From Tannerellaceae bacterium (GTDB taxonomy: Bacteria; Bacteroidota; Bacteroidia; Bacteroidales; Tannerellaceae): 9,647 nt of DNA. Location: assembly GCA_020860805.1 (NCBI GenBank), contig JAJBTP010000622.1, positions 1 to 9,647 of the forward strand, in the 5' to 3' direction. Positions 1 to 6,174 of this stretch are shown here, one piece after another. The notes under the pieces are model-generated. The model was not told the origin of the DNA. It did no database searches and was given only the letters and a program-made list of their open reading frames with translations. A program made the position numbers and the translations under genes. How positions within the stretch are numbered: the stretch's first letter is position 1; each line of letters begins with the position of its first letter.

Positions 1-625
1 CAGTAGTGGGTAGTGAACAATCAGTAGCCAAGGCCGGCGAATTATTAGGAAACTCGCTACAGCGACTGGATCATCCGAACCTGATTACTATTTTTGTCGG
101 GATTACTTTAGGGATTCTTTTAGGAAGTATTCCTATTTCTTTCCCGGGTATTCCACAACCTGTAAAATTAGGTTTGGCAGGAGGGCCTTTGATTGTAGCT
201 ATCCTGATAAGCCGTTTCGGTTATCGCTATAAATTGGTAACCTATACGACTCAAAGTGCCAATCTTATGTTACGTGAGATAGGAATTACTTTATTCCTGG
301 CCTGTGTCGGATTAAGTGCCGGTGATGGTTTTGTGGATACGATTGTTAATAAAGAGGAGGATATGCCTGGATTGGATATGGGTTTATTATTACCATTCTC
401 CCCCTATTAACCGTAGGATTTATCGGACGGTATTTTTATAAACTTAATTACTTTACCCTGATGGGATTAATTGCGGGTAGTACAACTGACCCACCGGCAT
501 TGGCTTACTCCAATACAACCGCCGGTAACAATGCTCCCTCAGTAGGATATGCTACGGTTTACCCACTTACCATGTTTCTACGGGTTCTTTCCGCACAGTT
601 ACTGATTTTATTCTTTTACGCATAA
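1..625 (+). pseudogene. C-terminal part of an AspT/YidE-type membrane transporter, frameshifted and 5'-truncated
   Basis: The gene enters from outside the window; the reading frame is open from base 3 with no start. It opens with VVGSEQSVAKA, the end of a TrkA-C (RCK_C) regulatory domain, followed by the second hydrophobic half of the transporter with GLAGGPLIVAILISRFG and FLACVGLSAG. That frame stops at 410. From 353 the next frame is open and continues the same protein: GYAWIGYGFIITILP, then GRYFYKLNYF, GSTTDPPAL and YATVYPLTMFLR, ending at TAA 623-625. The switch is best explained by loss of one G near 354, which would restore Asn-Lys-Gly-Gly-Gly-Tyr. The family (aspartate:alanine exchanger-like, about 550 residues) sits in the inner membrane; the substrate here is unknown. 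The GTG at 6 is internal, not a start. Family call is confident; whether the gene is truly broken or the base is a sequence error is open. Confidence 0.8.
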
Positions 626-2545
626 GTAAAAGTAATCAGGGTAGTAATAGGGGCGAGGATAATTTTTAGAAGCAATGGTGGGTTTTACGGTTATAGTAGC
701 CGGATAAGTTTTCTGTATATCTTTTTCATAAAATGTATCCCAGTCAAATTCCTGCCCGGTGATCTGCATAAGCCGGCGCACGATTGCTTCACGTGAAGGT
801 GCATTAAAGTAAGGAATATTATCTGCCATACAACTATACTTCTCGGCAGCCCAGATACCTTTACCATACAGAAAAGCTCCTTCATAAAAACCAACCTGAT
901 TTTTATAATCAGCATGATTCATAAAATGTTGCCAATGCGTCTGTGAACGATTATTTGTAAAAGAAATATTTGCTGCAAAGCTCCAGATATCATCTCCCCG
1001 GAAGTCTTCGACAGCCTCCCTTCTTTTATCCGGTAAAGTCAGTGTAGGAAAATCAATATATTCATCTACCAATCTCCCGAAACCATGTCCGGCTGCCTCA
1101 TGATAAACGACTTCATAGAAAGTATCACGTCCTATAGGACACATAGAAATTGAACGTCCGGTAGGGGAAACAGCAGTTGTTCCGGCATATACATCCAGGT
1201 TGATTATTAGTAAAATGGTCGTATTATCCAATTCTTCTTCATCAAAACCTAATTTATCCTTTACATAGGCAAAGACTTTATCCGTATCACAATCAATATC
1301 TGTCTTGTTTGCCCCTACAAAATTTGAACTAAAAGCCGTATTTTTAGTCTGTGCCTGGATATCATAATCGGTAAAATCATAGGTCACTGTGGCACCACTT
1401 TCCTGAGAATAAGTGACAATTTTATAGACATCAAAATACTCTTTATAGGAATTTAAAGGCTCTAAAGAAAAGAAAGATTCAATAGCCAGGTCAGACATCA
1501 TATCATATATATTTCCTTTTCCAAAATCATCGCGAATAAATCCATCTCCCAGAATAACCAACTTAGGAGTCTTTTCATAAGGGACTGTTGCCCGCCGGAT
1601 GGTAAAAACAGTATGGTCATCGTACACAATATTGGTACCTGTGCGGAATTGCCGGATTTCACTGTACGTTTCACCCCAGAAATCATCAGCAGCTAATACA
1701 CGCCAGTAATATAGTGTATTTTCATCCAGTCTTTTTCTGGAAACAGCATATTCTGTTTCTGTAATACGTCCTGAAATATCCTCCCAATCGGATAAGGCTG
1801 CATATCTGTTTTTCGAAATCAATACATGATAATAGATAGGGTCTCCATCTTCGTCTATCGATTCGTTCCACTGGAAGAAAGGATAAATACCGTTTTCTAT
1901 AGAACTATCTTCCGGTGAAACTAATTCTGGAGCAGTAGGAGCAATATTCTCTATTTCCTGATGAATTGTAATAAAAAAAGAGTGACCATTACAACTAATT
2001 TCGATAGTCGCATCCCGACGTGGAACTCTTTCCTCATACGGAGTAGAGGTTAATAGCAGCACTGCATCTCCGGTTCCTTCCAACGGATCAACTTCACACC
2101 ATTCAGCATTTTCATGAATATTGATTTTCCACTCATAGTTTGTAAATAAGGCAACTTCCTGTGGAGTGCCTTCCCTATCAAACATCAGTTCTGTCTGGCC
2201 TAATGTGAGATAGGTGCCTTGCTGGCTCACATATACCGTATCAACATTCCTTCCCGCAAAAACCAGGAAAGAGGCATTTCGATCCGTATCGCCCGGGTTA
2301 CTGGCTGTCGTCACCGTAAACGTAGAACTTCCGGCACCGGTAGTAGGAACAAACGAGATCCACTCGGTTGCACTACTTATATACCACTCCGTATTTGTTA
2401 CCAGTTCTATTTCCTCGGTTCCACCTTCAGCCGCAAAAGTTACCTCATGAACAGACAAAGACAGATGGGTTTCTTCTTCATCCTTACAGGATGACAAAAG
2501 AGTAACAAACAGGTATATGAAAATAAAAATCAGAGAATTACGCAT
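608..2545 (-). CDS. BACON-BACON-Fn3-M64 metallopeptidase lipoprotein
   Basis: A 645-residue lipoprotein predicted to digest protein outside the cell. Residues 1-20 are a lipoprotein signal peptide with lipobox LSSC (Cys20). The following KDEEE resembles the Bacteroidetes lipoprotein export signal, so a cell-surface location is inferred. Two BACON domains follow (about 27-110 and 111-197; WISFVPTTGAG and WCEVDPLEGTG are the typical strand motifs), then an Fn3-like domain (about 204-303, with YYWRVLAADD). The rest is an M64 (IgA-peptidase-like) domain: LVILGDGF at 329-336, the zinc motif HEAAGHGFGRLVDEY at 482-496, and the downstream FNAPSREAI. The ATG at 2545 is chosen because AGGAAGG lies 8 bases upstream; the GTG at 2554 overlaps that site. 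BACON domains are thought to bind glycan or mucin, so a host-glycoprotein target is possible but unproven. Its last codons overlap the convergent transporter gene. Confidence 0.88.
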   Translation of the reverse strand: MRNSLIFIFIYLFVTLLSSCKDEEETHLSLSVHEVTFAAEGGTEEIELVTNTEWYISSATEWISFVPTTGAGSSTFTVTTASNPGDTDRNASFLVFAGRNVDTVYVSQQGTYLTLGQTELMFDREGTPQEVALFTNYEWKINIHENAEWCEVDPLEGTGDAVLLLTSTPYEERVPRRDATIEISCNGHSFFITIHQEIENIAPTAPELVSPEDSSIENGIYPFFQWNESIDEDGDPIYYHVLISKNRYAALSDWEDISGRITETEYAVSRKRLDENTLYYWRVLAADDFWGETYSEIRQFRTGTNIVYDDHTVFTIRRATVPYEKTPKLVILGDGFIRDDFGKGNIYDMMSDLAIESFFSLEPLNSYKEYFDVYKIVTYSQESGATVTYDFTDYDIQAQTKNTAFSSNFVGANKTDIDCDTDKVFAYVKDKLGFDEEELDNTTILLIINLDVYAGTTAVSPTGRSISMCPIGRDTFYEVVYHEAAGHGFGRLVDEYIDFPTLTLPDKRREAVEDFRGDDIWSFAANISFTNNRSQTHWQHFMNHADYKNQVGFYEGAFLYGKGIWAAEKYSCMADNIPYFNAPSREAIVRRLMQITGQEFDWDTFYEKDIQKTYPATITVKPTIASKNYPRPYYYPDYFYLCVKE

Positions 2546-2587
2546 GGCCAACACCTTCCTATAGGTTAACTAATTAATTCGTTTTTC

Positions 2588-2595
2588 CAAAAATA
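2588..2595 (-). promoter_or_regulatory. Candidate -7 box for the M64 lipoprotein gene
   Basis: The minus strand reads TATTTTTG, matching the Bacteroidetes -7 consensus TAnnTTTG. Transcription would start near 2580, giving a leader of about 35 bases before the ATG at 2545. A TTTG occurs 22 bases upstream inside the neighbouring terminator stem, slightly further than the usual 19-21, so the -33 element is weak. Confidence 0.4.
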
Positions 2596-2610
2596 GGTAA
2601 TTTATAACAA

Positions 2611-2656
2611 AAACAGGCAAAACAGAGAATCTTTTCCTTCTCTGTTTTGCCTGTTT
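2611..2656 (-). terminator. Rho-independent terminator after nfnB
   Basis: A perfect 19-bp inverted repeat (2611-2629 and 2638-2656) encloses an 8-base loop. It begins about 20 bases after the nfnB stop codon. On the minus strand the stem is followed by TTGTT, extending the terminal TTT into a U-rich tract, as in intrinsic terminators. No plus-strand gene ends here, so it most likely serves nfnAB and insulates the downstream lipoprotein gene. Confidence 0.85.
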
Positions 2657-2676
2657 ATAAAGTAACTTTTTAAGTT

Positions 2677-4146
2677 TTATCCTTTCAAATTCTCATGCAT
2701 AGCTGCAGCCGCTTTACGACCGTCGCCCATAGCCAGAATCACAGTGGCACCACCACGTACAATATCACCTCCGGCATATACGTCCTGAAGGTCAGAGCGC
2801 ATACTGGCTTCTTCCACAATAATAGTGCCCCATTTACTTACCTGTAAACCGGGGAATGAACTTGGTATTAAGGGATTGGGTGAAACACCTACACTTACAA
2901 TCACCAAATCAACATCTACTGTTTCAATCGCCCCTTCTACAGGTACCGGACGCCGGCGTCCGGATGCATCCGGTTCACCCAGTTCCATTTTCTGTAAACG
3001 CATCTGTTTAACACGCCCCCGCTCGTCACCCAGATATTCGATAGGATTATGAAGAGCAAGAAATTCAACCCCCTCTTCTTTTGCATGTTTTACTTCTTCC
3101 AGACGAGCCGGCATCTCTTCTTCACTACGACGGTATACAATCATTGCTCTGTCAGCACCTAAACGACGGGCTGTACGTACAGAGTCCATAGCTGTATTAC
3201 CCCCTCCGATTACGGCTACATTCTTACCGAACAATACGGGTGTATCGCTTTCAGGATTAGCGGCATCCATCAGGTTTACGCGGGTCAGATATTCGTTGGA
3301 TGACATAACTCCTACCAGGTTTTCACCCGGAATATTCATAAAGTTAGGTAATCCGGCTCCACTGGCTACGAAAATACCTTTGAAACCCTCTTCCTGTAAA
3401 TGTTCATAACTGATAGTTTTACCAACAATACAGTTCCTGATAAACTGTACGCCCATTTTACGAAGATTTTCAATCTCTACATCTACAATACTATTGGGTA
3501 AACGAAATTCAGGAATACCATATTTCAACACCCCACCGATTTCGTGTAAGGCTTCAAACACCGTAACATCATATCCCATTTTTGCCATATCTCCGGCAAA
3601 AGCAAGACCTGCAGGGCCTGAACCCACTACAGCTATTTTAATTCCGTTCTTTTCAGCTATTTCCGGCACTGAAATTTGTCCGCTTTCACGTTCATAATCA
3701 GCTGCAAAACGTTCCAGGTAACCGATAGCAACCGGCTCCTTTTTCATCTTCTGAATATAAATACACTTGCATTCGCACTGTTTTTCCTGAGGACACACAC
3801 GTCCGCAAACAGCCGGTAAAGCACTTGTTTCCTTTAACGTTTTAGCGGCTTCCTTAAATTCACCTTTTTCGATATATTTGATGAAGGTAGGAATATGGAT
3901 ACCGACCGGGCAACCTGTCATACAAGTCGGATTAGGACAATCCAGACAACGCTGCGCTTCCAGCACAGCCTGTTCCACTGTCAACCCCAGGTTTACTTCC
4001 TCATTATTGCGGCTTCTGTATTCCGCATCCAGTTCATTCATATGGACGCGTGGAATATCCGCACGCTCTTTATTTTTTTTACTTTTCCGTAATTCTTCCC
4101 TCCAGGCTTCCGAACGGCGAAAAGCAATTAATTCTTCTGTTGTCAT
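2677..4146 (-). CDS. nfnB: NfnB-type large subunit of ferredoxin/NADPH oxidoreductase (annotated in many genomes as glutamate synthase small chain)
   Basis: A 489-residue iron-sulfur flavoprotein of the GltD/NfnB family. The N-terminal part holds two cysteine clusters: CLDCPNPTCMTGCP at 67-80 and C114, C118, C124, C126, C128, which together can bind two [4Fe-4S] centres. Next come an FAD-binding GSGPAGL (175-181), an NADP-binding GGGNTAMD (314-321) and the C-terminal FAD motif YAGGDIVRGG (457-466). All key elements are intact. In Nfn enzymes this subunit exchanges electrons with NADPH and ferredoxin, while the partner handles NAD. The partner gene lies 19 bases upstream, and no glutamate synthase large subunit (gltB) is present, so Nfn is preferred over GltD. 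The N-terminal region before the first cysteine is about 65 residues. A GGAAG lies just before the ATG. The operon ends in a strong terminator. The cytoplasmic location is inferred. Confidence 0.87.
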   Translation of the reverse strand: MTTEELIAFRRSEAWREELRKSKKNKERADIPRVHMNELDAEYRSRNNEEVNLGLTVEQAVLEAQRCLDCPNPTCMTGCPVGIHIPTFIKYIEKGEFKEAAKTLKETSALPAVCGRVCPQEKQCECKCIYIQKMKKEPVAIGYLERFAADYERESGQISVPEIAEKNGIKIAVVGSGPAGLAFAGDMAKMGYDVTVFEALHEIGGVLKYGIPEFRLPNSIVDVEIENLRKMGVQFIRNCIVGKTISYEHLQEEGFKGIFVASGAGLPNFMNIPGENLVGVMSSNEYLTRVNLMDAANPESDTPVLFGKNVAVIGGGNTAMDSVRTARRLGADRAMIVYRRSEEEMPARLEEVKHAKEEGVEFLALHNPIEYLGDERGRVKQMRLQKMELGEPDASGRRRPVPVEGAIETVDVDLVIVSVGVSPNPLIPSSFPGLQVSKWGTIIVEEASMRSDLQDVYAGGDIVRGGATVILAMGDGRKAAAAMHENLKG

Positions 4147-4165
4147 GTTCTTCCAATAAGTGATT

Positions 4166-4963
4166 TTACTTCTTTTCTACATCTTTATAAGCACTCAGAC
4201 GCATAAGCATCTCGTCGAAGTCAACCTGATGAGCATCAAATTCCGGCCCGTCCACACACACGAATTTGGTTTTTCCTCCAACCGTAATCCGGCAGGCACC
4301 ACACATTCCGGTTCCGTCTACCATGATAGTATTCAGGGATGCCACGGTAGGTACATTATATTTCTGAGTAAGCGCAGAAACGAATTTCATCATGACAGCA
4401 GGCCCGATAGTAATACACATATCTACCTGTTCACGGTTAATGACTTCTTCAACACCATGGGTAACCAATCCTTGTTTTCCATATGAGCCGTCATCTGTCA
4501 TTACAATCACCTCATCCGAATTAGCCCGCATCTGGTCTTCCAGAATGACTAAATCTTTGGTACGCGCTGCCAAAACAACAATAACCCGGTTGCCAGCCTT
4601 ATGAAAAGCTTCTACGATGGGCAAAAGAGGAGCTACGCCTACACCACCTCCGGCACATACGACAGTTCCTACCTTTTCTATATGAGTAGCTTGTCCCAGC
4701 GGGCCTACCAGGTCGGTAATTTCGTCACCCACACTTAAATCACAGATTTTTTTTGAAGATCCTCCTACTGCCTGGATAACCAGTGTTATAGTTCCTTTTT
4801 CAATATCAGCACCCGCAATAGTTAAGGGTATACGTTCTCCTTTTTCCCCCACTTTTACAATTACAAAGTGGCCGGCTTTACGGGAACGGGCTATTAAGGA
4901 CGCCTCCACTTCTAATTTTACAACATTAGCGGAGAAATGTTCTTTACTGACAATTTTATTCAT
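4166..4963 (-). CDS. nfnA: NfnA-type FAD/NAD-binding subunit with [2Fe-2S] cluster
   Basis: A 265-residue ferredoxin-NADP reductase-fold protein, usually annotated as sulfide/dihydroorotate dehydrogenase-like FAD/NAD-binding protein. The FAD motif ERIPLTIA is at 43-50, the NAD-binding CAGGGVGVAPLLPI at 103-116, and a C-terminal iron-sulfur motif DGTGMCGACRITVGG at 216-230 is followed by Cys236. Only three cysteines (221, 224, 236) are available there. Known NfnA proteins use an Asp as the fourth cluster ligand, and Asp216 is the obvious candidate. It resembles PyrK, but no pyrD is next to it and nfnB follows 19 bases downstream, so it is read as the NAD-handling half of NfnAB, an electron-bifurcating enzyme linking NADH, NADPH and reduced ferredoxin. 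The ATG has AGGAA about 9 bases upstream and a promoter-like box further up. Confidence 0.86.
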   Translation of the reverse strand: MNKIVSKEHFSANVVKLEVEASLIARSRKAGHFVIVKVGEKGERIPLTIAGADIEKGTITLVIQAVGGSSKKICDLSVGDEITDLVGPLGQATHIEKVGTVVCAGGGVGVAPLLPIVEAFHKAGNRVIVVLAARTKDLVILEDQMRANSDEVIVMTDDGSYGKQGLVTHGVEEVINREQVDMCITIGPAVMMKFVSALTQKYNVPTVASLNTIMVDGTGMCGACRITVGGKTKFVCVDGPEFDAHQVDFDEMLMRLSAYKDVEKK

Positions 4964-5004
4964 GAAAGTCGTTCCTGTTGAAAGTTTGTTTTGCTATATC
5001 GCGG

Positions 5005-5012
5005 CAAAAGTA
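5005..5012 (-). promoter_or_regulatory. Candidate -7 box for nfnAB
   Basis: The minus strand reads TACTTTTG, a full match to TAnnTTTG, in the 94-base gap between the GroES-like gene and nfnA. The predicted start near 4997 gives a leader of about 34 bases. TTTA lies 19 bases upstream as an imperfect -33 element. This suggests nfnAB is transcribed on its own rather than by read-through. Confidence 0.5.
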
Positions 5013-5057
5013 CATCAAAAAAGTGAATTTTTAAATATTTTGCTCATTAAAAAGAGA

Positions 5058-5444
5058 TTATTCAAACAAACCTTCATCCCGGATAAGCATTAAAATAGCC
5101 GAATGAGGAACAATCATATAGGTTTCTTCATTAAAATTGATTTCATAAGCTGCATTTTGAAGATAAACAGCCAAATCACCTTCATGCGCCTGTAAAGGCA
5201 AATAATGTACCTCTTCTTCTTTTGATTTTTTCCAGACCTCTGTTTCTTCCATAGCCAATGGCAAAGGATATCCCGGACCCGTTTTTACAATATAACCACT
5301 CTGAATCTTTTCACCCTGTTGTACTGTAGGCGGTAGATATAACCCGGACTTAGTCTGAGCCTGGGGATTCTTGGGTTTGATAAGCACTTTATCTCCTACC
5401 ATCAGGAACTTTGCCAGGTCTTTTTGTTCTATTGATAATTGCAT
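5058..5444 (-). CDS. Divergent GroES-like (Cpn10 family) protein
   Basis: A 128-residue protein with the Cpn10 fold signature. VGDKVLIKPK (16-25) matches the first GroES strand. QTKSGLYLPPTVQQGEKIQSG (30-50) aligns with the mobile loop, with LYL (35-37) in place of the IVL that contacts GroEL, and GYIVKTGPG follows as the next strand. VPHSAILMLI (112-121) matches the C-terminal strand. Genuine GroES is about 95 residues. This one has about 14 extra residues at the N terminus and an enlarged, charged loop at about 59-88 where the roof hairpin normally lies. No groEL is next to it and it appears monocistronic, so it is probably a paralogue of the housekeeping groES; whether it works with GroEL is unknown. 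No clear ribosome binding site precedes the ATG. Confidence 0.78.
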   Translation of the reverse strand: MQLSIEQKDLAKFLMVGDKVLIKPKNPQAQTKSGLYLPPTVQQGEKIQSGYIVKTGPGYPLPLAMEETEVWKKSKEEEVHYLPLQAHEGDLAVYLQNAAYEINFNEETYMIVPHSAILMLIRDEGLFE

Positions 5445-5474
5445 AGTATGATTAGATTATTCTGTTTTCCGCCA

Positions 5475-5504
5475 CAAAGGTAAAATTGAATTGACAATTA
5501 ACAA
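5475..5504 (-). promoter_or_regulatory. Candidate promoter for the GroES-like gene
   Basis: The minus strand reads TACCTTTG (5475-5482), matching TAnnTTTG, with TTGT (5501-5504) 18 bases upstream as a -33-like element. Transcription would start near 5467, about 23 bases before the ATG. The -33 part falls within the left arm of the 79-bp palindrome. Confidence 0.5.
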
Positions 5505-5566
5505 TGCACAGTTGACAAATAGAAACACTATTTAAAGGTCAATTGTACATCATCAATTGTCAATTC
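5488..5566. repeat. 79-bp imperfect palindrome (cruciform or hairpin element)
   Basis: The outer 12 bases are a perfect inverted repeat, GAATTGACAATT at 5488-5499 and its complement at 5555-5566. Pairing continues inward to 5516/5538, with 24 of 29 positions Watson-Crick plus one G-T. After a four-base bulge, a second stem AAATAG/CTATTT (5517-5522 and 5528-5533) closes on a five-base loop. The element is AT-rich and ends one base before the stop codon of the DUF4251-type gene. It could be a degenerate miniature inverted-repeat element, a terminator-like structure for that gene, or a regulatory site for the GroES-like gene. Confidence 0.75.
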
Positions 5567-5567
5567 T

Positions 5568-6116
5568 TTAATACGATCTGCCTTTGAAAACGTTAGACTC
5601 ATCCTCCGGATATAATAAGCCGGTAAAAGTAATCCGGTTACTATTGAAATTAGGAGTAACAGTGGCAGTACAACGATTGGTTCCTTTAAACATCTGCAAG
5701 GTCACATTCGCTGAAACCGCAGCACCCTGAACCATCATTGAATAAGTAATATTTCCTTTATTATCTGTAGACATCTTTATATTAGATGCTTTTCCATCTA
5801 CTGTAATACCACCGATTCCGTTTGGTCCTGCATAACGGCTACTAAATGCTAATTGTATCGTTGCATTATCACCATGCACAGAAACAAAATTAGTGTTAGG
5901 AGTTACATATACAAACTGCCCTCTACGAAAATCAATACGGTCTGCTTCCAACACAAATTCTTTTGCCAGCAAGGCCTGTTCAGCCTGTAAAAAATAAATA
6001 CTATCCTGTTCAGCTTCAGCCGCCTTTCTGGCCAGCCGGTCAGGTGAAGAGGTAGAGCAGGAAGTGCCTGCTGCCACTATTATAAATAATAAAACTATTA
6101 ATCTGTACATATCCAT
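5568..6116 (-). CDS. DUF4251-type lipoprotein
   Basis: A 182-residue protein recognised as the Bacteroidetes DUF4251 family, whose function is not known. The signal peptide has the hydrophobic run LIVLLFIIVAA and a lipobox-like GTSC (Cys20). The residues after Cys are STSSP without an acidic stretch, so it is more likely periplasm-facing than surface-exposed. The body shows family features: FVLEADRIDFRRG, a NFVSVHGD strand, the glycine-rich PNGIGGITVDG and a C-terminal beta-rich domain ending in ESNVFKG. The start is ambiguous: TTG at 6131, ATG at 6116 or ATG at 6110. The ATG at 6116 is preferred because it gives a normal short signal peptide. A promoter-like box lies upstream and no strong ribosome binding site is seen. 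It is probably its own transcription unit. Confidence 0.78.
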   Translation of the reverse strand: MDMYRLIVLLFIIVAAGTSCSTSSPDRLARKAAEAEQDSIYFLQAEQALLAKEFVLEADRIDFRRGQFVYVTPNTNFVSVHGDNATIQLAFSSRYAGPNGIGGITVDGKASNIKMSTDNKGNITYSMMVQGAAVSANVTLQMFKGTNRCTATVTPNFNSNRITFTGLLYPEDESNVFKGRSY

Positions 6117-6154
6117 CTTTTTTATATTCAATCCATAAACTTGTTAGATATAGA

Positions 6155-6162
6155 CAAATATA
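6155..6162 (-). promoter_or_regulatory. Candidate -7 box for the DUF4251-type gene
   Basis: The minus strand reads TATATTTG, matching TAnnTTTG, in the short gap after the MATE gene. The predicted start near 6147 gives a leader of about 30 bases. No good -33 TTTG is seen at the usual distance, where the sequence falls in the end of the MATE gene. Confidence 0.42.
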
Positions 6163-6174
6163 GAATGATTTGGT

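Noticed and set aside
6..8. GTG as the start of the first plus-strand gene
   Set aside because: The frame is open upstream to the window edge and the residues around it match the interior of the TrkA-C domain, so the gene begins outside the window.
345..362. Programmed -1 frameshifting at AAAGAGGAGGA in the transporter
   Set aside because: The site has an internal Shine-Dalgarno-like AGGAGG but no X-XXY-YYZ slippery heptamer in the zero frame, and this transporter family is not known to use frameshifting. A one-base deletion is simpler.
2546..2554. GTG start at 2554 for the M64 lipoprotein
   Set aside because: It overlaps the AGGAAGG ribosome binding site, which is correctly spaced for the ATG at 2545; the shorter signal peptide is also more typical.
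2677..4146. True glutamate synthase small subunit (gltD)
   Set aside because: No gltB is adjacent, and an NfnA-type partner lies directly upstream in the same operon.
3878..4486. Plus-strand open frames opposite nfnA and nfnB
   Set aside because: They are antisense to strongly conserved enzyme genes and their translations show no domain, signal peptide or start signal.
4166..4963. PyrK subunit of dihydroorotate dehydrogenase
   Set aside because: No pyrD neighbour, and pairing with nfnB fits the three-cysteine cluster motif better.
6117..6131. TTG start at 6131 for the DUF4251-type lipoprotein
   Set aside because: TTG is rare as a start and adds only a few residues before two ATG codons that fit the signal peptide better; it cannot be excluded.
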